Source: Arcticibacter tournemirensis
GTDB lineage: Bacteria; Bacteroidota; Bacteroidia; Sphingobacteriales; Sphingobacteriaceae
Length of the DNA: 64,000 nucleotides
Reading direction: 5' to 3'
Assembly (NCBI RefSeq): GCF_006716645.1
Contig: NZ_VFPL01000001.1
Span: 1,240,001-1,304,000 of the forward strand
Shown: piece after piece, positions 26,205 through 34,929 of the stretch
Numbering within the stretch: position 1 is the stretch's first letter
How the letters are laid out: each line of letters begins with the position of its first letter
Program-made: the position numbers and the translations under genes
The notes under the pieces: model-generated
What the model was told of the DNA's origin: nothing
Seen by the model: the letters and a program-made list of their open reading frames with translations, nothing else
Databases searched by the model: none

Positions 26205-26213
26205 TAGATTATC

Positions 26214-26351
26214 ATGAGTTCCTTACCGTCATCCCGTTTTCCTACCCCTACTTCACTTACGGGATCATTTGATCATTATATACTTGGTATATTTTCTATT
26301 CAGCCAAACGGCCAGAAATTATATCCTTATGACGAACTAATAGGATTTTAG
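26214..26351 (+). CDS. 45-residue hypothetical ORF, copy B
   Basis: Same as 17697-17834 with one substitution (NGQKLYPY for NGEKLYPY). Flanked by the truncated and the full lipoprotein genes at 9-nt distances. Coding status uncertain. Confidence 0.3.
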   Translation: MSSLPSSRFPTPTSLTGSFDHYILGIFSIQPNGQKLYPYDELIGF

Positions 26352-26360
26352 CAAGTAAAA

Positions 26361-27029
26361 ATGATGAAAAAGTTTGCTTTCCCTGTTGTATTGTTTATTC
26401 TGATTTCTTGTAGAACCTCCCAGTCTATACCTGGTTATTATAACAGGTATACCGAACACCTTAAACTTGAAAAGGACTCCACATTTGAGTATAATAAAGC
26501 GTATGATCTTACAGGTGTTAGCGCTTGTGGTTACTGGTCTGCAGGTGAAAATGGAGAGGTTTTTTTGAAAAGTGATTATGATTATGAACGACTTCCCCTG
26601 ACTGTTGTGGAGAGCAGGACAACTGGTACAGGAACCAGGATTGAAATTAAAGAGGAGCAACCTGGAGCCATGTCATCCTGGAAAGGTACAATTTATAGCT
26701 CTTTTTATATAAATAGCCGCAAATTCACCCGGGAATATTTAGGGCCAATGATTACCGATTCAGTTTTTAAAGTAAAAACTATCCAGGTTGAGATCAGGTA
26801 TAAAGATTCTTTGCTACGGTCAACCACTGGATTTATCAGGGATAGGGTTGGTACAATCAGGTATAACGTTCAGGATTCGTCGGCAAATAACTTTGTCGTA
26901 TCAATTCCTTTAAAATCTCATTTTATGGCTTCTTTAGTTGTTTCGGATACTTTATACCTGAAAGGTAAAAAACTGATCTGGCCCGCTAAAGGCAAATATC
27001 CCTTTAAAAAGATAAAAGTTAGGGAGTAG
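26361..27029 (+). CDS. Hypothetical lipoprotein, copy B
   Basis: 222 residues, lipobox LISC (Cys17), near-identical to 17844-18512. Differences are scattered (for example LTGVSACGYW, SRKFTREY, FKVKTIQVE), and neither copy has a stop or shift. Probably still a functional protein. No family recognised. Confidence 0.65.
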   Translation: MMKKFAFPVVLFILISCRTSQSIPGYYNRYTEHLKLEKDSTFEYNKAYDLTGVSACGYWSAGENGEVFLKSDYDYERLPLTVVESRTTGTGTRIEIKEEQPGAMSSWKGTIYSSFYINSRKFTREYLGPMITDSVFKVKTIQVEIRYKDSLLRSTTGFIRDRVGTIRYNVQDSSANNFVVSIPLKSHFMASLVVSDTLYLKGKKLIWPAKGKYPFKKIKVRE

Positions 27030-27135
27030 GAATTCGTTATAGGTTTCTCTACAGACTAGGAAAAAGGGATATTCCGTCTGGATACAGGTTTTCTCATAGA
27101 TTTTTATTGCCTCCATTTACTTTCATAAAAACCCA

Positions 27136-27163
27136 AGATAAAATGACGACCGTCATTTTATCT
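27136..27163. repeat. Perfect 28-bp palindrome upstream of Rpn copy B
   Basis: Identical to 18621-18648: 13-bp arms with a 2-nt centre, 47 bp before the Rpn start. Confidence 0.75.
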
Positions 27164-27210
27164 CTATAAACGAACCGCTAACTTGCCATACCAAACCATT
27201 ATTTACAGCA

Positions 27211-28218
27211 ATGGACGAACCACTAAAAGGCCGTTTTATAGATCCCCTGAGCGATTTCGGCTTTAAATTTTATTTCAGTGAACAGAATAAAGCACTTTTA
27301 ATAGACTTTCTGAATGCCCTGTTCGAAGGGAAAAAGAAAATAATAGATCTGGTTTATTTGCCCACAGAACAGATCGGTGATACCGATGAACACAAAAAAG
27401 TATTTTTTGACCTGATGTGCCGGGACGATCAGGGTGAGGATTTTATCGTGGAAATGCAGCGGGCCTCTCAGTTTTTCTTCCGCGACCGGTCAGTGTTTTA
27501 TGTCTCCCGTGCTATTAACCGGCAGTTACCGGCGGGAGGGCCAAGCTGGGATTATAAGCTGACGGGAGTATACATGATTGGCCTGCTGGAGTTTAAACTG
27601 GAGGAAACGCCTGTGGTTCCGGGACGGTATATCCGTGATATCTTTCTGACAGACAGAGAAACAGGAGAAATATTTTACAATAAGTTGCAGTATAAATTCA
27701 TCGAACCCCGAAGGGCTCTATCAGGCCATTGAATACTGATAGTTTCTGATAAATTGCCTATTTTTGATAAATCGGAAGAGGAGCTGCAAACCGATGTAGA
27801 CCGTTGGCTGTTCCTGCTAAAGAACTTAAGTAAACTGAATAAGATACCGGCATTGCTGAATAAAAGGATCTTTCAGAAGTTGTTCAGTATTGCCGAAGTA
27901 AGCAGACTAAATAAGGAGGAACGAATGATGTATGAAGCCAGCTTAAAAGCAAAACTTAGCGATAGCGATCTCTTGCGTGCCAATGAAAGCATACCATTCG
28001 CAAAATGGGATTATGAGAATACCATAAAATATGCTGAGTTCCAGGCTGAGGCAAGAGGAAAAGCAGAAGGAAAAGCAGAAGGAAAAGCAGAAGGAAAAGC
28101 AGAAGGTGCTCATGAAAAAGCAGTAGCTATTGCCAGAGAAATGAAGAAAGAAGGGGTTCCCATTTACCAAATCCTGAAATTCACAGACCTTTCAGAAGAA
28201 GAGATAAAAAACCTGTAA
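27211..28218 (+). pseudogene. Rpn-type (PDDEXK_2) nuclease/transposase gene split by an in-frame TGA
   Basis: Catalytic part intact: IDPLSDFGFKFYFSEQNKAL, then VFFDLMCRDDQGEDFIVEMQ with D67 and E81/Q83. At 27730-27732 an in-frame TGA ends the first piece (173 residues, ...FIEPRRALSGH). The same frame resumes at TTG 27754 as LPIFDKSEEELQTDVDRWLF and runs to the normal end with a GKAEGKAEGKAE repeat and an HTH-like tail. Relatives join FIE directly to LPxF, so a 48-bp insert (16 codons, one of them TGA) is the cause. Both pieces stay in one frame, so read-through or a two-chain product is conceivable. Confidence 0.8.
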
Positions 28219-28230
28219 GGGCGAGCAGAA

Positions 28231-28938
28231 CTACACAACCTCCTCCCTCACAAACACCGTATGCCCGTTCTTCGGTTTGGTTTTCTTTAGCCGGATACCT
28301 TTTCGTTTTGACGTGAAAAAGCCTAACGCTTTTTCCAGTGCCACGGGTTTGCAGAGAATTTTATCTTTAAAATAAATGTCCCGGAATATTTCAACGGCCA
28401 TTTGTGGTTTTGAGAAGAAGCTGCCAGACAAGCGGGCTGAGATTAATTCCCGTAGCTTATCCTGATCAGAGAGCAAGCGGGGGCCGGTCTTTGTAATGGT
28501 ACTTTTATCAAAATCGTAAAGGAGTTCGGGCTTGCCTTGTTCGTCTTTTAGGTTAATGGTAATCTTCCGGCTGCCGGTGCTTTTTTGGCATACTACTTCT
28601 ACATCGATCCGGTCATTGGGAAGAGGGGCAGAGGGAACCAAAACTTCCAGTGGCTCGTCTGTAAATATGCCCCGGATGAAGTCGATCTGGTCTAAATTAT
28701 AGTATGCTATTTTTTGTTTGGACGGCAGTTGATATTCCCCGGCATTGGTTTTCAGAGAAGAAGGAGGAACGTTAAGTGTAGGGTTTTCAATTTTTTTGAG
28801 AAACGATAAAGGTGTATCCATCAGGAAAGCCATATCCCCGATAGAAAAGCCATATTTGTGCCGCACATTCCAGGCGCGGTAGGCGATCTCAAGTAAGATT
28901 GCATACGTTGAATAAAATACTTTGGCAACCGTAGCCAT
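28231..28938 (-). CDS. 235-residue HTH-like protein, copy B (intact pair)
   Basis: Same protein as 19716-20423 with few changes (for example MATVAKVF, RAWNVRHKYG). HTH-like segment at 25-52, middle beta domain, basic winged-helix-like C-terminus. It starts 9 nt after the 199-residue gene, forming the only complete two-gene unit in the window. Both proteins share a layout (XRE-like HTH with a KIENP turn first, then a C-terminal helix pair plus a basic wing), which suggests tandem paralogues acting together. Function unknown. Confidence 0.7.
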   Translation of the reverse strand: MATVAKVFYSTYAILLEIAYRAWNVRHKYGFSIGDMAFLMDTPLSFLKKIENPTLNVPPSSLKTNAGEYQLPSKQKIAYYNLDQIDFIRGIFTDEPLEVLVPSAPLPNDRIDVEVVCQKSTGSRKITINLKDEQGKPELLYDFDKSTITKTGPRLLSDQDKLRELISARLSGSFFSKPQMAVEIFRDIYFKDKILCKPVALEKALGFFTSKRKGIRLKKTKPKNGHTVFVREEVV

Positions 28939-28947
28939 GGTACAATA

Positions 28948-29547
28948 CTAAAGTTTTTTATAATGATATGTATTGTCCGATCCCATTTTTTTACGATCCA
29001 GAACTCCTTGCGTATAGAGGATATTCAACCTTGTGCGGACTGAATCTATTAATAGTTTCTTCTGAACTACTTCTTCGCATTTTTTATGTATCGCATCGCC
29101 TGGCATATATTCACTGTCAAAAAAGCCGTTTTCGATTAAAATTGAAACAGCTTTCTCAATACCCCCTGCTTTCACATCGTCGGCAATGGACTTTGGTACT
29201 TTATTTTGCGCCAGCAATGGTTCAAGAGGTAAAAAATCATGAAGAGACACTTCGCCTAGATTTTTGTAATAAGGATCGTGATTGGCTGAATCCTTGTCTT
29301 CGCTAGTTTTTTCATTAAAGTGTCTAGCGAGGTCATTAAGTTGGCCGAAGTTGTATTTATCTGTAGTGCTTGGATTTTCAATCTTTCCAATTGCTCCGAT
29401 GCTTAATTCTGTGGTGACGTTAATGTCTGTCTGACTAACCTCTCTTTCTTCCCTGTACTGTTTAACTTTATTTAGAGCAAATAAATCAGGAGCAGTAATT
29501 TTTTTCGATAAAGTTTTTTTTGATGGTTTACGCCCTTTTTTTGCCAT
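28948..29547 (-). CDS. 199-residue XRE-type HTH protein, partner of the 235-residue protein
   Basis: Very basic N-terminal 20 residues (KKGRKPSKKTLSKK), then an XRE-like helix-turn-helix (about 30-75: VKQYREEREVSQTDINVTTE, then IGAIGKIENPS and NFGQLNDLARHFN). An acidic linker follows. The C-terminal helix and wing (VQKKLLIDSVRTRLNILYTQ, then DRKKMGSDNTYHYKKL) looks like a winged helix. Likely DNA-binding and probably autoregulatory. The only intact copy; C-terminal fragments survive next to copies A and C of its partner. Confidence 0.65.
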   Translation of the reverse strand: MAKKGRKPSKKTLSKKITAPDLFALNKVKQYREEREVSQTDINVTTELSIGAIGKIENPSTTDKYNFGQLNDLARHFNEKTSEDKDSANHDPYYKNLGEVSLHDFLPLEPLLAQNKVPKSIADDVKAGGIEKAVSILIENGFFDSEYMPGDAIHKKCEEVVQKKLLIDSVRTRLNILYTQGVLDRKKMGSDNTYHYKKL

Positions 29548-30205
29548 ATCCGAAGCAAAAAAAATTTGGCTCTATATAATTTACTATGATTATATATTTT
29601 ATAAATTAAAAATGATATATTTGTATTGATAATAAATGATTTAAGTGAATATTTTACCTGTTTCTTGTAAAATGAAATCAATGCTTGTAAATTATTCAAT
29701 TTTGGAATAAAATATACCAGTAAGGTATTTGAATTAAGAACCTCTACAGCAAATTCCGACAAATTTGATTCAAGAGAGGCGATAGATTTCAAATGCCCTG
29801 GCTAAAATGTGCTATATTAGCATCCTATAGCCTGGGCGACTATCGTATCCGTCTTGAGAGGCGTCGGAACCTTGCTGTTCGGAAGATAGGAGCCCGGCTT
29901 TTTGCCGCCTGTACTCTGAGGTTCATTATTTTAAATAATAATGAACGAAAGACCGACAACAGTTTCAGTATCCCCAAGGAGATTTAATGTTAAATCCAGA
30001 CGGGCCAATTTCTCATCCCTGTTCGGTTTGTCCTGCTGTCGGATTCTCAGATTACCCTACTTCCGTAAATCTTTCCTAAAGAACATTATTACCGCTCCTG
30101 AGTGATTTTACTTTTAAACCAAGTAATTACTTCGCAACATCAGGGCGCGCCTGTTGATGAAGATCTTTCTCAATCATTCATTTTAAAATCTTAATCATTA
30201 CATCA
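29548..30205. other. Intergenic region with a perfect palindrome
   Basis: About 660 bp, very AT-rich at first. A plus-strand -7 box TATATTTG lies at 29616-29623. A perfect 10-bp inverted repeat (GTTCATTATT, 6-nt spacer, AATAATGAAC) lies at 29921-29946. Short open frames exist on both strands but none has family features or a convincing start. The first part of a minus-strand frame from 29792 (MKSIASLESNLSEFAVEVLN) looks protein-like but runs into low-complexity AT sequence. Confidence 0.4.
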
Positions 30206-31660
30206 ATGAAGCCAAAAACAGGCTCCACAGGAATCCTATTGCCCTTTCTAAAAAGGAAAGTCCGAAGCTCAAAGCAAAAAGCACTTTTAAAGCAAAGAGA
30301 CGAAAGCGAAAAGGAACAAAACTTTCATAGCACCTCTGCGCCGAATAATGATAAGCTCTTAGGCCGTGCCCTTGTTATCGGATATCTCATCCTTCTTATC
30401 ATTCTCTCGCTGTCGCAAATCGTTTCATCCTTTGCGCAGGCTCCCCAAAAGGGGCTTCAGGTTGGCGATACCATCCCCGAAAATGCCTGGCAGCTCCCAT
30501 TGCAGCTGGCCGGTCAGCCAGCAAATAAAACATCACTTAGCCTCAATGACTACCGCGACAAACTCATCATCCTCGATTTCTGGGCAACCTGGTGTGGTGC
30601 CTGTATCGAAGCCTTTCCTAAGATGCAGCATTTGCAGGACCGGTTTGGCAGTTCCCTGAAGGTGCTGTTGGTCAACGCGCGATCCACGGGCGACACCGAA
30701 CTGAAGATCAAAGCCTTTCTGCAGCGCCACGAGCAGCAAACCGGCGAACAGCTTCACTTGCCCCTCGTAATGCAGGATACCTTGTTATCTGCCTTATTCC
30801 CGCACCGGTACGTTCCGCACTATGCCTGGATCTATCAGGATAAAGTGGTGGCAATTACTTCGGCAGCCGAAGTAGACGCCGCGAACATCGAACAGGTACT
30901 AAGCGGACGGTCAGTGAGGATCCATACCAAACAGGACAATACCGGCTTTAACCCCAAAGATCCCGCCACGTTCCGCCAAAGTATAGCAGAGAGCGACGTT
31001 TTGCTCCGCTCATCGATCACCAGGTACATAGAAGGGATCGGTTCATCGAGCGGCAAAAGCAAAGACAGCGTCAGCGGAGCCCTCCGGTATTATTTCTTTA
31101 ACCAGCCCCTGATCACTCTTTACCACATCGCTTACCCCCAGGAGCTCAACCTGCCGGATAACCGTATCCTTATTGAAGCATTGGAACCGGAGCGGTTCAG
31201 GGAAAACAGTTCAAATTATAGTAACCGGTATTGTTACGAGCTGCTTGTCCCCGCGGTGCAGGCCGTAAACTTTCATGCAAGAATGCAGAGCGACCTGAGA
31301 GCCGCCTTTAACATAACGGTAGAGCGGGAGGAAAGGCAATTGGAAGTGTGGGTAGTTGCCAACGACAACACGCTGGAAAAGTACCGCAGCAAAGGCGGGC
31401 CGCAAAGGGTTGAGGCGGCAAAGAACCTGCTCCATAAATTCATACAGAACAAACCCGCAGGCATCCTTGCCGAACTGCTCAGCAGAACCTCGCCGGTGCC
31501 GGTTATAGATGAAACCAGTTTCAAAGGCACGATTGACCTGCCCCTGCCAACAAAATTTTATGATTATGACCTTCCTGCGATCTCCGCATGGCTCAAACCT
31601 TACGGAATCCGGGTTTTCAAAACCGTACGAAAAGTACCGGTAGCCATCTTAAAAAATTAA
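30206..31660 (+). CDS. Thioredoxin-like TlpA protein fused to a DUF3738-type C-terminus
   Basis: 484 residues. A basic cytosolic N-terminus (1-50), one membrane segment (about 53-76, ALVIGYLILLIILSLSQIVS), then a TlpA/ResA thioredoxin fold (about 82-225) with FWATWCGAC (Cys130, Cys133). The C-terminal 250-484 matches the soluble TIGR03435/DUF3738 domain pattern, ending in KPYGIRVFKTVRKVPVAIL. The domain is membrane-anchored and faces the periplasm, where it should reduce or shuffle disulfides. It starts the GC-rich TlpA-SusC-SusD cassette, 9 bp before SusC, a combination common in Pedobacter and relatives. Confidence 0.85.
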   Translation: MKPKTGSTGILLPFLKRKVRSSKQKALLKQRDESEKEQNFHSTSAPNNDKLLGRALVIGYLILLIILSLSQIVSSFAQAPQKGLQVGDTIPENAWQLPLQLAGQPANKTSLSLNDYRDKLIILDFWATWCGACIEAFPKMQHLQDRFGSSLKVLLVNARSTGDTELKIKAFLQRHEQQTGEQLHLPLVMQDTLLSALFPHRYVPHYAWIYQDKVVAITSAAEVDAANIEQVLSGRSVRIHTKQDNTGFNPKDPATFRQSIAESDVLLRSSITRYIEGIGSSSGKSKDSVSGALRYYFFNQPLITLYHIAYPQELNLPDNRILIEALEPERFRENSSNYSNRYCYELLVPAVQAVNFHARMQSDLRAAFNITVEREERQLEVWVVANDNTLEKYRSKGGPQRVEAAKNLLHKFIQNKPAGILAELLSRTSPVPVIDETSFKGTIDLPLPTKFYDYDLPAISAWLKPYGIRVFKTVRKVPVAILKN

Positions 31661-31669
31661 ATCCCCATC

Positions 31670-34600
31670 ATGCAATCAAAACTTTACAAACACATCTTTA
31701 CCGCTGTATTATTTTTCCTGCCCTTTGTGGCCTGGTGCCAGCAAAACGCCTATCCCCGGTTTCTGCGGGGGAGGGTAGTTTCAAAAGACGGGCAGCGGCC
31801 TGTAGAAGGCGCGGCGATCATTCTTACAAACGAGGGCAAAGGTACCAGCAGCAGCCCCTCCGGGCAGTTTATTATCCGCATCACTAGTCCCGGGGAAATA
31901 ATGCAGGTGACTTGTATCGGATATAAGCCTGCAAAGTTCAGGGTAGATACGATCAGCCCCGACAAAGAGTTCCGGGTAGCGCTGCAGCCCGTTTCTGTTG
32001 AAATAGCCGAAGTGAAAGTAGTAGCAACCGGCTATCAGACCATCCCACGCGAGCGGGCAACCGGATCGTTTACGCAGGTGGACAGCGGCCTGCTGAACCA
32101 GCAAACCGGCACAAATATTCTGAACCGGCTGGCCTCTGTGGCAGCAGGCGTATCTTTTGATACCAAGGCCAGCGGCAACGCCCAGCGTAAGCTCAGTTTC
32201 AACATCCGCGGACTAAGCAGCATAAACGGACCTCAGGACCCCTTAATTGTTCTGGATAACTTTCCCTACGAGGGGGATATCAATAACATCAACCCCAACG
32301 ACGTCGAAAGCATCACCCTGTTGAAAGATGCGGCGGCGGCTTCTATCTGGGGGGCCAGGGCGGGAAACGGCGTGGTTGTGATCCGGACAAAGAAAGCAAA
32401 GCTGAACCAGAAAACAGCCTTGTCGTTTCATTCAGCACTGATAAGCTCCGGAAAGCCCGATCTGTTCTCCCTGCCTGTAATGGCACCGGCCGACTACATC
32501 GATGTGGAAGAAATGCTTTTTGGTAAAGGGTATTACAATAATATCATCGATTTTCAGCCCTATAGCGCTCTGAGCCCTGCCGTCCAGGTATTCCTCAACA
32601 GAAAGAACAACCTGATTTCGGGTGCCGACTCGGCTGCGCAGATCTCGGCATTAAAACAGACCGACAGCCGCGATGATTACCTGCGCTATTTCTATCAGCG
32701 GCCGCTCACCATGCAGTATTCATTAGGGATTTCGGGAGGGACAGCCAGGAACGCTTATTCCTTTTCCGGATCCTATGACCGGAATACGGGTGAGACCTAC
32801 GGTACGTACAACAAGGCCAATTTCAGGTTAAGCAATCTGTACAACCCGGTAAAAGGGCTGAATATAGACCTGGGCATTTACTATACCCGAAGTGAAAGCC
32901 ACAGCGGCCGGCCCTCCTATAACAGCATTAAAGTGGGAACCCGAAGTGTACCATATCTCGACTTTGCCGACAGTGAGGGGAATGCACTCGCTGTAGAAAC
33001 CGAATTTAGTAAAGCCTATACCGACAGGGTTAGCCAGGGTAAGCTGGCCGACTGGTCATATTATCCATTGGAGGATTACAAGAATTCCGCATCGGAAAAC
33101 TCCCTTCACGATCTCACAGCCGGTCTGGGGCTGAGGTATAAACTGTTCCCCTGGCTGGAGGCAGAGATCAGGTACCAGTACGAGCGGCAGACTTCGGCTG
33201 ACGAAACCATTCAGGACGCGGAAAGCTATGCGGCGAGAAACATCGTCAACACCTTCAGCCAGATCGATCCGGTCACCGGAAATGTGAAATATATCGTTCC
33301 CCAGGGCGGGATCCTGAGTACAACCCAAAGTATCCTTCAGTCGCATAATACCAGGGCCCTGATAAATGTCGACAAACGCTGGGGGCCGCATGCTCTTACT
33401 GGCATTGCAGGCGGCGAGGTCCGCTCGGCCGAAACCAGCGGGCAATCCGCTTTCAATTATGGCTATCAGTCCAACCCGCTGCTGGTGGCCTATACCGATT
33501 TCGTCAACTCGTATCCATCGCTGATCACTGGCAGCAACCAGAAAGTACCCGGTGGTGGCTCAGTGACAGGCACGCTCAACCGCTTCGTTTCCGTTTTCTC
33601 CAATATGGCCTATACCTTCCGCTCGCGGTATATTCTGTCGCTGAGCGCCAGGAGGGACGCCTCCAACTTGTTTGGGTTAACAACCAACGATAAATGGAAA
33701 CCGCTCTGGTCGGCAGGCCTGGGCTGGGATATTTCGCAGGAGTCGTTTTACCACCTGCCTCTTTTGCCCTATCTGAAATTCAGGGCTACCTATGGGTACC
33801 AGGGCAATGCCGACCTGGCACGCTCGGCCAGCACCATCATTACCTATGCACCCAATAATACCTATACTAATTTCCCCCAGGCCATGGTCAAGCAACTGAA
33901 CAATCCGGAGCTGCGCTGGGAGAAAATAGGGCAGTTTAACATCGGGGCCGATTTCTCCTTCTCCGGGAACGTTATTTCCGGCAGCATTGATTACTACCGG
34001 AAACAGGGGAAAGACCTGTATGGCCCCGAAGCCTACGATTATACCACCTGGGGGCTCACCAATGTGATCACCCGGAATGTTGCCTCCATGAGCGGGCGCG
34101 GTGTGGATATTACCCTGGCAAGCAAAAATATCGACAGGCTTTTCAAATGGAGCACGCAGCTGTTTGCCGGTTACAATAAGAGCAAGACCACCCGCTACTA
34201 CGGCGGCGAAGGATACTCGGGCGGCATTGTAGGGAATGGCAATGCCATTACCCCGCTGGAAGGTATGCCGCTCTATGCCATCGCCAGTTTCCGCTGGGCA
34301 GGCCTGGACGGCTCGGGCAATCCGCAAGGCTACCTGGAGGGGCAGCTCAGCACGGAATACGATAAGATCATTGCCGATCTGAACAGTAAAGGCGCCCGGA
34401 GCACCTCCATCGTTTATCATGGTCCGGCCATCCCGGTCACTACCGGTTCTGTTATCAACTCCTTTCAGTATGCCGATTTTACCCTTTCAGTGAACCTGTC
34501 GTGGAAATCAGGCTACTATTTCAGAAAACCATCCTTTAGCTACGACCAGTTCTTTAGCCAGGGAATAGGACACCCCGATTTTGCATCCAGGTGGCAGAAG

Positions 34601-34912
34601 CCCGGCGACGAGGCTTTTACAGATATTCCATCCATGACCTATCCGGCCAATTCAAACCGCGATCAGCTTTACCTCTACTCGGAAGCCACGGTCAGGAAAG
34701 GCGATCATGTGCGCCTGCAGTATATCAATTGCAGCTATTCACTCAGGGGCGGCATACTCAGGCGGCTCTCGCTGAAGGCATTTCAGCTTTACGGAAACGC
34801 GGCCAACCTGGGTATCCTCTGGCGTGAAAATAAAGATGGGCTCGATCCGGATTACCCGGCAACTCTTGCCCCGCTGAAGACATTCACACTCGGATTAAAG
34901 GCCACTTTTTAA
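31670..34912 (+). CDS. SusC/RagA-family TonB-linked outer-membrane transporter
   Basis: 1080 residues. Signal peptide 1-24 (PFVAWCQQ), a carboxypeptidase-regulatory-like domain (about 33-110, GRVVSKDGQRPVEGAAIILT) and a plug with NPNDVESITLLKDAAAASIW and GARAGNGVVVIRTKKAK. A full barrel follows, ending TFTLGLKATF. It pairs with the next gene. GC content is visibly higher than in the island to the left and the EPS operon to the right, like the rest of this cassette. Substrate unknown; the linked TlpA domain may help fold or reduce a disulfide-containing ligand. Confidence 0.95.
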   Translation: MQSKLYKHIFTAVLFFLPFVAWCQQNAYPRFLRGRVVSKDGQRPVEGAAIILTNEGKGTSSSPSGQFIIRITSPGEIMQVTCIGYKPAKFRVDTISPDKEFRVALQPVSVEIAEVKVVATGYQTIPRERATGSFTQVDSGLLNQQTGTNILNRLASVAAGVSFDTKASGNAQRKLSFNIRGLSSINGPQDPLIVLDNFPYEGDINNINPNDVESITLLKDAAAASIWGARAGNGVVVIRTKKAKLNQKTALSFHSALISSGKPDLFSLPVMAPADYIDVEEMLFGKGYYNNIIDFQPYSALSPAVQVFLNRKNNLISGADSAAQISALKQTDSRDDYLRYFYQRPLTMQYSLGISGGTARNAYSFSGSYDRNTGETYGTYNKANFRLSNLYNPVKGLNIDLGIYYTRSESHSGRPSYNSIKVGTRSVPYLDFADSEGNALAVETEFSKAYTDRVSQGKLADWSYYPLEDYKNSASENSLHDLTAGLGLRYKLFPWLEAEIRYQYERQTSADETIQDAESYAARNIVNTFSQIDPVTGNVKYIVPQGGILSTTQSILQSHNTRALINVDKRWGPHALTGIAGGEVRSAETSGQSAFNYGYQSNPLLVAYTDFVNSYPSLITGSNQKVPGGGSVTGTLNRFVSVFSNMAYTFRSRYILSLSARRDASNLFGLTTNDKWKPLWSAGLGWDISQESFYHLPLLPYLKFRATYGYQGNADLARSASTIITYAPNNTYTNFPQAMVKQLNNPELRWEKIGQFNIGADFSFSGNVISGSIDYYRKQGKDLYGPEAYDYTTWGLTNVITRNVASMSGRGVDITLASKNIDRLFKWSTQLFAGYNKSKTTRYYGGEGYSGGIVGNGNAITPLEGMPLYAIASFRWAGLDGSGNPQGYLEGQLSTEYDKIIADLNSKGARSTSIVYHGPAIPVTTGSVINSFQYADFTLSVNLSWKSGYYFRKPSFSYDQFFSQGIGHPDFASRWQKPGDEAFTDIPSMTYPANSNRDQLYLYSEATVRKGDHVRLQYINCSYSLRGGILRRLSLKAFQLYGNAANLGILWRENKDGLDPDYPATLAPLKTFTLGLKATF

Positions 34913-34929
34913 ACTGACAATATCAAAAA

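Larger units (their letters stand above)
25893..29046. repeat. 3.1 kb direct duplication, copy B
   Basis: Counterpart of 17368-20515. This copy keeps the whole 199-residue gene beyond the shared block and has fewer lesions in the Rpn-type gene, but its first lipoprotein gene is cut. Each copy therefore preserves what the other lost at one end. Confidence 0.9.

Noticed and set aside
29472-29792. Minus-strand 106-codon frame whose start resembles a peptide precursor
   Set aside because: It runs through AT-rich low-complexity DNA, overlaps the 199-residue gene start and lacks a GG leader motif or maturation genes nearby.
30141-30152. CATCAGGGCGCG recurring at 17333, 25885 (partly) and 30141 as a possible third duplication edge
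   Set aside because: The match is only about 10-12 bp and the flanks do not align; could be chance.
33677-34420. 247-codon minus-strand frame inside SusC
   Set aside because: GC-rich antisense shadow of the SusC gene, which is beyond doubt; no independent support.
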